5,677 nt of DNA from Verrucomicrobiota bacterium (GCA_020853375.1 JADYZA010000057.1:1-5677), one strand, 5' to 3'; numbered from the stretch's first letter, positions 1 through 5,677 are shown. Numbers and translations are program-made. The notes: generated from the sequence alone by a model not told the origin.

Positions 1-581
1 CCTTCGTCGTAGAGCCGGTTATGCGGAACTTTATGCTCTTCCGAATACAACCAGAGATCCGCCTGTGACCAGTGGACGAGCGGATTGATTTTTATTTTTC
101 CGGGGTGCGCCGGATCGGGTTCGATGATGTTCAGCTCTTTGCGAGTTTCGCTCTGATCCATCCGGCGCCCGGTGATCCATGCATCGCAACTTTCCAGCGC
201 GCGGCTGAGCGGCTCCACTTTGCGGATGCGGCAGCACTCTTTTCGATTTTCGATGCTTTCCTTGAAGGAGTAGAGCCCTTTTTCTTTTTCCATTTTCTGG
301 ACAGCTTCGTGGCGTGGGAAAATCCATTCGACGCTGATGCCGTATTTCAGCCGGATGCGTTCGGAACATTCGTAGGTTTCTTCCGGAAGGCGTCCGGTAT
401 CCAGCGAGAAGATGCGAATCTGTTTTCCAAGTTTGTGGACCATATCGAACAGCACCAGTCCGCCCAGCTGAAAGCTGGTCGCCATAGTGAGCCGGTCGCC
501 GAAATGATCAATGGAGCGCTTCAGGATTTCCTGCGCGTTTTTCGGGTCGATATCCGTAAAAAGTTTTTTGACGTTTTCCAT
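1..581 (-). CDS. cysH: Adenylylsulfate (APS) reductase, CysH family, 3' part missing
   Basis: Reduces activated sulfate to sulfite in the cytoplasm during assimilatory sulfate reduction, usually with thioredoxin as donor. Frame is open from ATG 581 to the left edge (193 full codons), so the C-terminus is missing. Seen: the modified P-loop region ATSFQLGG (residues 34-41), LDTGRLPEETY (60-70), a Cys pair in ECCRIRKVEPL (115-125) and WITGRRMDQSETR (135-147). The CC-x2-RK-x2-PL motif is typical of [4Fe-4S] APS reductases rather than the cluster-free PAPS reductases of enteric bacteria; the second Cys pair expected nearer the C-terminus would lie outside the window. The start lies 4 nt after the stop of the preceding gene and has no good Shine-Dalgarno sequence, so translational coupling is likely. 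Family assignment is firm; APS over PAPS specificity is inferred from the Cys pair. Confidence 0.93.
   Translation of the reverse strand, partial: MENVKKLFTDIDPKNAQEILKRSIDHFGDRLTMATSFQLGGLVLFDMVHKLGKQIRIFSLDTGRLPEETYECSERIRLKYGISVEWIFPRHEAVQKMEKEKGLYSFKESIENRKECCRIRKVEPLSRALESCDAWITGRRMDQSETRKELNIIEPDPAHPGKIKINPLVHWSQADLWLYSEEHKVPHNRLYDE
289..301. repeat. TCCA-N5-TGGA palindrome, weak copy in cysH
   Basis: TCCATTTTCTGGA, arms of only 4 bp. On the coding strand it is read as VQKMEK (CysH residues 94-99), the same frame as the stronger copies. Could be chance. Confidence 0.4.
426..439. repeat. Relaxed palindrome copy in cysH (6-nt spacer)
   Basis: TCCAAGTTTGTGGA, the same arms as the other copies but with N6 rather than N5 between them. 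It encodes HKLGK in CysH. Listed as a possible decayed or chance relative. Confidence 0.25.
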
Positions 582-585
582 AAAT

Positions 586-2607
586 TTAAATCGGTCGGGT
601 TTCCAAGGAGACTTTCTGAATGCTGATTGCATCGACGGGGCAGGCCGCCACACAAGCGCCGCACCGGATGCAGTCTTCCTGATTAATCCAGATTAGATTC
701 ACATCATCCGCCTTCTGAGCGATCTCCCATCCGGCGACGGTACCGTCCGGGTTGTGATTCAGCTTTTTCAGTTTCAGGATGCAATCAGGCCGCGGCTTGG
801 CCTTGACGCACCAGTCGCAGTAGATGCACTTGTCGGAATCGATCTCGAATTTATAGTGACACTGATAGCAGCGCTGAGCCTCATCCGGTGCCGATTTTTC
901 AGTGAATCCGGTTTCCACTTCGTTCGTGAGGTTCCGAGCGGACAGAGCAATAGCAGGCATGGGCTGCCGCTGGACGGCATCCATCTCGCGGATGCGTCCG
1001 GTTTCCGTCACGTCCTCAATAATCGCTAAATCGGTCAATCGTTTTTCCCCGGTTAGGAACTGATCCACTTCGCGGACACACTCCTTGGCATGGCCGATTG
1101 CCTGAATCAGCGAACTCGCCCCGTTCTTGAAATCTCCGGCGGAGAAAACCTTGGCATTGCTGGACGCTTCGTCGAGCCAGCTCGTGTCCGGAAACTGTCC
1201 GGTCGCCAGCAGTACGCTATCCACATCCAGCTCAAATTCGCTGTTCGGAATTTCCACCGGACGGCGACGTCCGCCCGGATCGGGTTCGCCCATTTCGGTG
1301 CGGACAAACTGAATTGTTTTTAAACGTCCGTTGGAACCGGTATACGCCTTGGGTGCCACCATGTATTCCACCGGAATACCTTCATGTTCGAGTTCTTCGA
1401 GTTCACCTGGCGTCACCAGCATTTCCTTAACGGTTCGTCGGTAGCAGACTTTAACCTGCGCACCGAGACGTCTGGCCGCGCGTGCGCAGTCCATGGCCGT
1501 GAAGCCGCCGCCGATCACCACCACATGCTCGCCGATTTCAGCTTTTCCGGTTTCGTTTACTTCGAGCAGAAAGTCGAGTCCGTGCCGGATACCCGTCAGC
1601 TCCTTGCCGGGCAGGTTCAACAGGTTAGGGAGCAATGTTCCCGCCGCGAGCACCACAGCATCGTTTCCTTTTGCGAGCCCGCTCAATGAAATCGTTTTTC
1701 CAATCTCTGTATCGCAGACAATTTTCACGCCGAGCGCTTTGATCTGGCCGATTTCTTTTTCGATAATCTCGCGCGGCAGACGGAAAATCGGAATTCCCTG
1801 GTTCATCATGCCGCCCGGCTTGTTGTGCTTTTCATACACCGTCACATCGTGGCCGAGTAGCGCGAGCTGCCTCGCCGCCGTCAGTCCAGCGGGGCCGGCA
1901 CCAACCACGGCGACCTTTTTTCCACTCACTGGAAACCATTTATCCATCACGACGGAAGCCTGTCCGCCAAAGTCGGCAGACGAGCGTTTAGAAAAACAAA
2001 TCGACACCGACTCTCCGAGACCGGGCCAGCCGTGACGGCAGGCTGACTCACATGGACGGGCGCAGACACGTCCGAGTACGGCAGGGAAAACATTATCGCG
2101 CAGGTTAATCCGGTAGGCCTTCTCAAACTCTCCACGATAAATGGCGTCGAGATAACCGGGAATATCGGTCGAGGCTGGGCACGCCTTCTGGCACGGAATA
2201 TTTTTCTCCAACCATTGGAAATCTTTCGGCGCGGAGCCTTTGCCGTGCAGCTTGGAAAGAGCCAGAAAGGTGTACGGCGCCGCGGCTTCCGGACGCTTAT
2301 CTTTCGGTCCGCCGATCTGGCAGTTCGGGCGGGTCAATTCATGTTTCAGAGGAATGTCGGTCCGTTTGGCCGCTTCAATAATTTCCATCATCACTGGGTC
2401 ATTGCTTCCGTGTGCCAGCGCCTGTTCTGCGAAAACTCTCGCCGTGAACACATCGCCGCGTGCACGGTTAAGTCCGCGGTAGGCCTTCGCGATCAGCTCG
2501 CAGATCGTTGCGCCTTCCGGCGGTCCGAGACGGCAGAGTTGCGACACAGCCTCTTCATGCTGACCGGCATCGATCAGCTGTTGTGCCTTATCAAGCAACT
2601 TCTTCAT
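586..2607 (-). CDS. GltD-like NAD(P)H/FAD oxidoreductase with TPR-like N-terminus and C-terminal 2x[4Fe-4S] domain; putative electron donor to the sulfite reductase
   Basis: 673 residues. Residues 1-85 form an alpha-helical, TPR-like extension. Residues about 130-210 are the Fe-S domain of glutamate synthase small subunits (C139-x3-C143-P, then C182, C186, C190). An FAD-binding Rossmann motif GAGPAG is at 236-241. The pyridine nucleotide motif GGGFTAMD is at 366-373, with CYRR (388-391) suggesting NADPH. ATGQ (468-471) and SAGD (489-492) are the usual GltD-family C-terminal flavin motifs. The tail has Cys pair C580/C583, C594/C597/C600/C609 and a canonical cluster C646/C649/C652/C656-P. The gene starts in an ATGA overlap with the sulfite reductase and ends 4 nt before cysH. 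From this placement I infer it passes electrons from NAD(P)H through FAD and Fe-S centres to the siroheme enzyme, replacing CysJ or a free ferredoxin. There is no glutamate synthase large subunit in view, so a GltD role is unlikely. Family is sure; partner is inference. Confidence 0.9.
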   Translation of the reverse strand: MKKLLDKAQQLIDAGQHEEAVSQLCRLGPPEGATICELIAKAYRGLNRARGDVFTARVFAEQALAHGSNDPVMMEIIEAAKRTDIPLKHELTRPNCQIGGPKDKRPEAAAPYTFLALSKLHGKGSAPKDFQWLEKNIPCQKACPASTDIPGYLDAIYRGEFEKAYRINLRDNVFPAVLGRVCARPCESACRHGWPGLGESVSICFSKRSSADFGGQASVVMDKWFPVSGKKVAVVGAGPAGLTAARQLALLGHDVTVYEKHNKPGGMMNQGIPIFRLPREIIEKEIGQIKALGVKIVCDTEIGKTISLSGLAKGNDAVVLAAGTLLPNLLNLPGKELTGIRHGLDFLLEVNETGKAEIGEHVVVIGGGFTAMDCARAARRLGAQVKVCYRRTVKEMLVTPGELEELEHEGIPVEYMVAPKAYTGSNGRLKTIQFVRTEMGEPDPGGRRRPVEIPNSEFELDVDSVLLATGQFPDTSWLDEASSNAKVFSAGDFKNGASSLIQAIGHAKECVREVDQFLTGEKRLTDLAIIEDVTETGRIREMDAVQRQPMPAIALSARNLTNEVETGFTEKSAPDEAQRCYQCHYKFEIDSDKCIYCDWCVKAKPRPDCILKLKKLNHNPDGTVAGWEIAQKADDVNLIWINQEDCIRCGACVAACPVDAISIQKVSLETRPI
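1919..1935. repeat. Interspersed palindrome TTTCCA-N5-TGGAAA in the FAD oxidoreductase
   Basis: Perfect 6-bp arms around CTCAC. Encodes FPVSGK (residues 225-230) just before the FAD-binding beta strand, in the frame that gives P-x-x-G-K rather than Q-x-L-E. Confidence 0.65.
2207..2219. repeat. Interspersed palindrome TCCAA-CCA-TTGGA in the FAD oxidoreductase
   Basis: Perfect 5-bp arms around CCA. Encodes FQWLEK (residues 130-135) at the junction between the TPR-like extension and the Fe-S domain, a likely linker. Confidence 0.7.
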
Positions 2608-4190
2608 TTTAAAAACTCTCTGAATTGTTCAATACCGATTCGTTCGCAGAAGTCGCAGAAGGTTTCCGCGCTGTTCTTCCGTTTAGCCAGATAGAGATTT
2701 AGAATTTTACGGAGCCCCGGAACAATTTCTGCCGTGCGGATATCGCAGAGCTCTTCGGCGATTTTTCCGGCTTCGCTCAATTTCCCGCCAACAAATACCG
2801 TGTAGCCTTCATCGCTCCCGCCGGCGTCATTGCGGAACCGTTTTCCACGCAGTCCGATATCCGCGATCCAGGCATGCGCGCAGTTGTTTGGGCATCCGGT
2901 AATGTTAATTCGTAACGGTCCGATTTCTTTCCAGTAGGTTTCATCGCCGGCCAGCGCATCGTAAAGCCGGTGATACGCATCCGGCGAATCCGACACCGCC
3001 ATTTTGCACATCGTCGTTCCGACACAGGCAACGATGTCCGGCAGATGTTCGTGTCCGCTGGTGCGGAAACCTTCGGCATGCAGCGCATCGAGCAGGGCGG
3101 CGACATTTTTTTCCGGCACGTCGTGCAACTCGATATTCTGCCGGTTGGTAAACATCACTTTTCCACCGCCCAGATCATCGGCCAATCGCAATAGAATACG
3201 CGATTGCGCAGTTTTGAGTTCCGAGCGAGGAATCATCACACGGACAACATTCAGTCCCGCCTGTTTCTGCGGGATTACTTCCTGACCATTCAGAAACATT
3301 TTTCCAATGCTTGGAACCGGTGATGCCGCTTTCTCAATTTTTTCCAAACCTTGGATGTCTCGTTCTTTCAGAATGTTAAGCAGAACATCGGCGAACGCTT
3401 CGGCCCCCATTTTATCGACGACGATTTTCAACCGCGCAAAGGCGCGGTTGCGCCGGTCGCCGTGACGGCGGAACGCCTCGACCGTGGCGCGAGCGACATC
3501 CAACACCAGATTTTCAGGCACCCAGTCAAAAATAACCTTCGCCAGATAAGGGCGGGCGCCAAGACCGCCGCCCGCATGGAGTTTCCAACCCACTGTGCCG
3601 TTGCGCACAACCGGAACCCAACCCTGACAGTTCATCAGAGTTTGCGCACCGGCCTCATTGGCGAAAGCCACGCTGATTTTATGTTTTCGCGGCAGGTTGC
3701 GCTGCAAATCGCGGATTTCAGGATCGGTTGCCAGCATTTGAATAATTTTGTGCGAATCGCCGATCTGTTGAGGTGATACCCCCGCCAGCGATGAGCCGAT
3801 GATATTGCGCGGCACGTCGCCGCAGCCATTCTTCGTGGTGATGCCCACTTCGGCCATACCTTCGATAATTTTATAAATGTCCTCCTTGCGGATCCAGTGG
3901 AACTGCAGAGTTTGGCGCGTCGTGATGCACAGCTCGCCCTGAGCGAACTCTTCAGCCAGATCGACTGCGCGACCAAACTGCCGGGTTGTCATCAGTCCGC
4001 CGGGTGTGACTACGCGGATCATAAAGAAAGACGGTTGTAGCTGATGGTAGACGCCGCTCCATTTGAACATAGACAATTCATTCGGCGTGATCTTCTCAAA
4101 AGGAGTTTCGGCGATTTTCCTGAAATCAAAATCCGGATTGATCTCGAGCTTATCGCGCTCGACTTGCGTCAGTTCAGGTTGTGCGGTCAT
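2604..4190 (-). CDS. sir: Sulfite reductase, ferredoxin-type, siroheme and [4Fe-4S] hemoprotein
   Basis: Catalyses the six-electron reduction of sulfite to sulfide in the cytoplasm. 528 residues from the chosen start, a normal length for the nitrite/sulfite reductase family with its two pseudo-symmetric halves. Siroheme/substrate-site residues are visible: TTRQTLQFH (R92), GDVPRN (R128) and LPRKHK (K169, K171). The cluster-siroheme cysteines are C389-x5-C395 (CVGTTMC) and C433-x3-C437 (GCPNNC). An in-frame ATG at 4220 would add ten residues, but the ATG at 4190 has AAAGGAG 8 nt upstream, and the best promoter would start transcription downstream of 4220, so 4190 is preferred. First gene of the operon; its last codons overlap the FAD oxidoreductase start by ATGA. 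Sequence alone does not exclude a nitrite reductase; the cysH neighbour favours sulfite. Confidence 0.93.
   Translation of the reverse strand: MTAQPELTQVERDKLEINPDFDFRKIAETPFEKITPNELSMFKWSGVYHQLQPSFFMIRVVTPGGLMTTRQFGRAVDLAEEFAQGELCITTRQTLQFHWIRKEDIYKIIEGMAEVGITTKNGCGDVPRNIIGSSLAGVSPQQIGDSHKIIQMLATDPEIRDLQRNLPRKHKISVAFANEAGAQTLMNCQGWVPVVRNGTVGWKLHAGGGLGARPYLAKVIFDWVPENLVLDVARATVEAFRRHGDRRNRAFARLKIVVDKMGAEAFADVLLNILKERDIQGLEKIEKAASPVPSIGKMFLNGQEVIPQKQAGLNVVRVMIPRSELKTAQSRILLRLADDLGGGKVMFTNRQNIELHDVPEKNVAALLDALHAEGFRTSGHEHLPDIVACVGTTMCKMAVSDSPDAYHRLYDALAGDETYWKEIGPLRINITGCPNNCAHAWIADIGLRGKRFRNDAGGSDEGYTVFVGGKLSEAGKIAEELCDIRTAEIVPGLRKILNLYLAKRKNSAETFCDFCERIGIEQFREFLK
3302..3316. repeat. Interspersed palindrome TTCCAA-TGC-TTGGAA in the sulfite reductase
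   Basis: Perfect 6-bp arms around TGC. Encodes PSIGK (about residues 293-297) between the two halves of the reductase, 27 bp from the next copy. Confidence 0.7.
3343..3355. repeat. Interspersed palindrome TCCAA-ACC-TTGGA in the sulfite reductase
   Basis: Perfect 5-bp arms around ACC. The 13-bp core is identical to the copy at 4841-4853 in the fusion gene. Encodes IQGLEK (residues 279-284) in the inter-half linker. Confidence 0.7.
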
Positions 4191-4198
4191 TAATTCTT

Positions 4199-4205
4199 CT
4201 CCTTT
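4199..4205 (-). promoter_or_regulatory. Shine-Dalgarno deciding the sulfite reductase start
   Basis: On the minus strand AAAGGAG is followed after 8 nt by ATG (4190). The upstream in-frame ATG at 4220 has only GCAGG directly against it, which is too close to work. This site is why the shorter protein is annotated. Confidence 0.75.
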
Positions 4206-4223
4206 TCGTAAAGCATTCATCCT

Positions 4224-4251
4224 GCTATAGAGTTCCCTTCAAAGGCTACAA
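4224..4251 (-). promoter_or_regulatory. Possible sigma-70-type promoter of the sulfite reduction operon
   Basis: Minus strand: -35 TTGTAG (4246-4251) and -10 TATAGC (4224-4229), separated by 16 nt. Transcription would begin near 4217, leaving a leader of about 27 nt with the Shine-Dalgarno and the ATG at 4190. Both boxes deviate from consensus, so this is a prediction from position and spacing. Confidence 0.35.
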
Positions 4252-4252
4252 A

Positions 4253-4277
4253 TTCAACGGTTGACTTTGACCGTGAA
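4253..4277. promoter_or_regulatory. Imperfect inverted repeat with tandem TTGAC in the divergent promoter region
   Basis: ACGGT (4257-4261) and ACCGT (4270-4274) are inverted around 8 nt, and TTCA (4253-4256) with TGAA (4274-4277) extend the arms if one base is bulged. The same stretch has two TTGAC copies 6 bp apart (4261 and 4267), either of which could be a plus-strand -35 element; TATACC at 4282-4287 is a possible -10, but the spacing of 15 or 9 nt is poor. Possible regulator site or promoter for the fusion gene; weak evidence. Confidence 0.25.
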
Positions 4278-4294
4278 GTTATATACCTAAAAAG

Positions 4295-4309
4295 TGATAA
4301 GTTTTATCA
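4295..4309. promoter_or_regulatory. Perfect palindrome TGATAAGTTTTATCA, putative operator
   Basis: Six-base arms TGATAA and TTATCA around GTT, ending 17 nt before the ATG of the Met8-HemA fusion gene. It is AT-rich, non-coding and placed where a repressor would block transcription or initiation. It does not fit the CRP (TGTGA-N6-TCACA) or FNR (TTGAT-N4-ATCAA) consensus, so the binding protein is unknown. The arms are too short and AT-rich, with no T tract, for a convincing terminator. Confidence 0.4.
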
Positions 4310-4326
4310 GGAAATTGAATCTAAGC

Positions 4327-5677
4327 ATGTCTGGAACGCCCTTGTCAAAAAAAATGTTCCCAGCGACCCTCATTCTGGAAGGCCGCCCGTGCCTGATTGT
4401 CGGCGGCGGACGTGTCGCTGCCAGAAAAGGGGCCAAACTGGCGGCGGCGGGCGCGACGCTGACCGTCGTCGCTCCGCTCATTAAAGAATCAGTGATGAGT
4501 CTTTCCGGTGTCCGGCTGATTGAGCGGGCGTTTTGTCCGGATGATATTGCGGGCATGTTTTTGGTTTTTGCGCTCACCGATGATTCCGCGCTGAACCGGC
4601 GGGTGGTCGAACTTTGCCGGCAAAAGGGTATTCTCTGTTCGGCGGCGGATGCCAGTTGGCCGGACGGCGATTTGATTTTGCCAGCGAGTTTTGATGCGGA
4701 CGGCTTAACCGTTGCCATTGGAACCGCCGGACGATCCTGTCGCCGTTCCCGGATGCTGCGCGAAAGCCTATTCCGCCACGTTCAGTTCCTCCAGAAGATG
4801 GATCTGCTGATCCTCGGTGCCGACTCAAACCGCTGTGATTTCCAAACCTTGGAAAAGTTGAAAGCCGCCCGTCCAGCCATTGAATCTGCTTTGGCCTGCC
4901 TGCGCGGGGTGCATGAATTTATAATCCTGGACACCTGTAACCGTTTCGAAGTCATCGGGCTGGTTTCCGCCTGCGACACTACGGAAACACTGTTACGCGG
5001 GGTTATGGGGCCGGGCGCTGCGCTTCAGGTTGCGCGGGGTGCGGATGCCTTTGTCCGGCTGGTTGAAATCGCCGCCGGACTCCATTCGCAGGCGCTTGGC
5101 GAGACCCGTATCGTCGCGCAAATCAAGGCGGCGCTGGCGCAGGCGCAGGACCAACAGCAGGCGGCCAGCTTTATGCAGGCATGGATCGATGTGACGCTGT
5201 GCATCTCCAAAGAAATTCGGTCGGCGACGGCGCCGCTTCTGCCTGCGTTTGAAACCGAAGACCTAGTTTTCCAGTGGTTGGAAACAAACCGTCCGATCCT
5301 TGGAAAAACTTTGATCATCGGTCGAGGGGAAATCGGGCAGAGTCTGCACGGGAAATTTCCGGACGCAGTTCAAATCAGCGGACGTTCGGAGGATGAGCTT
5401 CGCCGTCATCTGCCGGAAGCTGGGTTAGTGATCTGCGCGACCAGCAGCGACACCTTTGTGATCGATGAGCCTCATCGGAAGCTGGTGCGCGACAGCGCGG
5501 TTTTGATTGATGTTTCTCTGCCGCGCAATATCAATCCGTCGCTTCCCGGTGTGGTGAGCTTGAGCGATCTGCGCGCCGCGATACGTCCGGAAACTCTGGA
5601 GCAGGTGCGCAATTTGAGCCGTGAGATTTTGACCCGTCACTTCGGCGATTATGAACGGTTGATTCAATTCAGGAAAA
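4327..5677 (+). CDS. hemA: Fusion of precorrin-2 dehydrogenase (Met8/CysG-N) with divergent glutamyl-tRNA reductase (HemA), 3' part missing
   Basis: One uninterrupted frame of 450 codons, open at the right edge. Residues 10-153 are Met8-like: LEGRPCLIVGGGRVAARKG (NAD-binding, 18-36), LTDDSALN (83-90), AAD with D108 at the position of the CysG catalytic Asp, and IGTAGRS (131-137). This domain oxidises precorrin-2 to sirohydrochlorin and may insert iron. Residues about 158-450 are glutamyl-tRNA reductase, which makes glutamate-1-semialdehyde from Glu-tRNA: LDTCNRFEV (201-209, catalytic C204), GLHSQALGE (251-259), NADPH motif GRGEIG (332-337) and IDVSLPRNI (394-402). The SHKTAPV motif near the HemA start is replaced by ADSNRCDF, and the NADPH domain is about 27 residues shorter than in E. 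coli HemA. The dimerisation domain is beyond the edge. ATG 4327 was chosen; AGGA lies 14 nt upstream, rather far, while ATG 4354 has no site and begins exactly at the usual Met8 N-terminus. The divergent siroheme enzyme suggests a role in siroheme supply. Confidence 0.88.
   Translation, partial: MSGTPLSKKMFPATLILEGRPCLIVGGGRVAARKGAKLAAAGATLTVVAPLIKESVMSLSGVRLIERAFCPDDIAGMFLVFALTDDSALNRRVVELCRQKGILCSAADASWPDGDLILPASFDADGLTVAIGTAGRSCRRSRMLRESLFRHVQFLQKMDLLILGADSNRCDFQTLEKLKAARPAIESALACLRGVHEFIILDTCNRFEVIGLVSACDTTETLLRGVMGPGAALQVARGADAFVRLVEIAAGLHSQALGETRIVAQIKAALAQAQDQQQAASFMQAWIDVTLCISKEIRSATAPLLPAFETEDLVFQWLETNRPILGKTLIIGRGEIGQSLHGKFPDAVQISGRSEDELRRHLPEAGLVICATSSDTFVIDEPHRKLVRDSAVLIDVSLPRNINPSLPGVVSLSDLRAAIRPETLEQVRNLSREILTRHFGDYERLIQFRK
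4790..4802. repeat. TCCA-N5-TGGA palindrome, weak copy in the fusion gene
   Basis: TCCAGAAGATGGA, 4-bp arms. Encodes LQKMD (residues 155-159) at the join of the Met8 and HemA domains. Could be chance. Confidence 0.4.
4839..4855. repeat. Interspersed palindrome TTTCCAA-ACC-TTGGAAA, best copy
   Basis: Perfect 7-bp arms around ACC, the longest of the set. Encodes FQTLEK (residues 172-177) near the start of the HemA domain, where ordinary HemA proteins have the region just after SHKTAPV. Confidence 0.75.
5268..5284. repeat. Interspersed palindrome TTTCCA-N5-TGGAAA in the fusion gene
   Basis: Perfect 6-bp arms around GTGGT. Encodes FQWLET (residues 315-320), in the helix linking the catalytic and NADPH-binding parts of HemA. 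FQWLE is identical to the peptide made by the copy at 2207-2219 in an unrelated protein. Confidence 0.7.

Noticed and set aside
72..626. Long open frame on the plus strand
   Set aside because: Antisense shadow of cysH; the encoded protein has no recognisable motif, while the minus strand has clear CysH motifs throughout.
971..983. TGGA-N5-TCCA inverted repeat
   Set aside because: Used as a control for the palindrome family; a single coding-region match without extended arms, consistent with background.
1363..1379. Perfect inverted repeat GTATTCC-ACC-GGAATAC
   Set aside because: Seven-base arms inside the FAD oxidoreductase gene, but its arms differ from the TTTCCAA family and only the TTCC/GGAA core is shared; a single occurrence, so it may be chance.
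586..2607. Glutamate synthase small subunit (gltD)
   Set aside because: No large subunit in view, the protein carries an extra ferredoxin-like domain, and it is overlapped with sulfite reductase and followed by cysH.
2215..2694. Plus-strand open frame across the sir/FAD oxidoreductase junction
   Set aside because: Shadow of two well-supported minus-strand genes; composition and lack of motifs argue against coding.
2604..4220. Sulfite reductase starting at ATG 4220
   Set aside because: No usable Shine-Dalgarno, and the start would lie upstream of the predicted transcription start; ATG 4190 has a strong site.
4287..4718. Minus-strand open frame opposite the Met8 domain
   Set aside because: The plus-strand frame has the GGGRVAARKG and TDD-x2-LN motifs; the antisense frame shows nothing recognisable.

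Overview
The window carries part of an assimilatory sulfate/sulfite reduction locus and, divergently, a gene for tetrapyrrole (siroheme) synthesis. Three minus-strand genes form a tight operon read from about 4190 down to the left edge. In order they are a ferredoxin-type siroheme/[4Fe-4S] sulfite (or nitrite) reductase, a 673-residue GltD-like FAD oxidoreductase with a TPR-like N-terminus and a C-terminal ferredoxin-like domain, and an APS reductase (cysH), cut off by the edge. The first pair overlap by ATGA and the second pair are 4 nt apart. On the plus strand from 4327, running off the right edge, one frame fuses a precorrin-2 dehydrogenase (Met8/CysG-N) domain to a divergent glutamyl-tRNA reductase (HemA) domain.

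The parts make sense together. CysH makes sulfite from adenylylsulfate. The siroheme reductase takes sulfite to sulfide with six electrons. The FAD/Fe-S protein is the obvious candidate to bring those electrons from NAD(P)H in place of a CysJ flavoprotein. The divergent fusion would supply early tetrapyrrole precursor and the dehydrogenation step towards siroheme, the reductase's cofactor. The intergenic region of about 135 bases holds a likely promoter and ribosome binding site for the operon, a 15-bp perfect palindrome ahead of the fusion gene, and other short repeats.

The most unusual signal is not a gene. A short palindrome with core TCCA-N5-TGGA, best form TTTCCAAACCTTGGAAA, occurs eight times in 5.7 kb, always inside coding sequence and in all four genes. 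Six copies have extended arms. Most copies are read in the frame giving a peptide like F-Q-x-L-E-K in unrelated proteins.

The organism is a bacterium of moderate GC, probably anaerobic or microaerophilic given the Fe-S-rich electron transfer protein. The interspersed TTCCAA/TTGGAA palindromes remind me of PVC-group genomes such as Kiritimatiellota, but that is recollection and a low-confidence inference. No RNA genes, insertion sequences, CRISPR arrays or terminators were seen.
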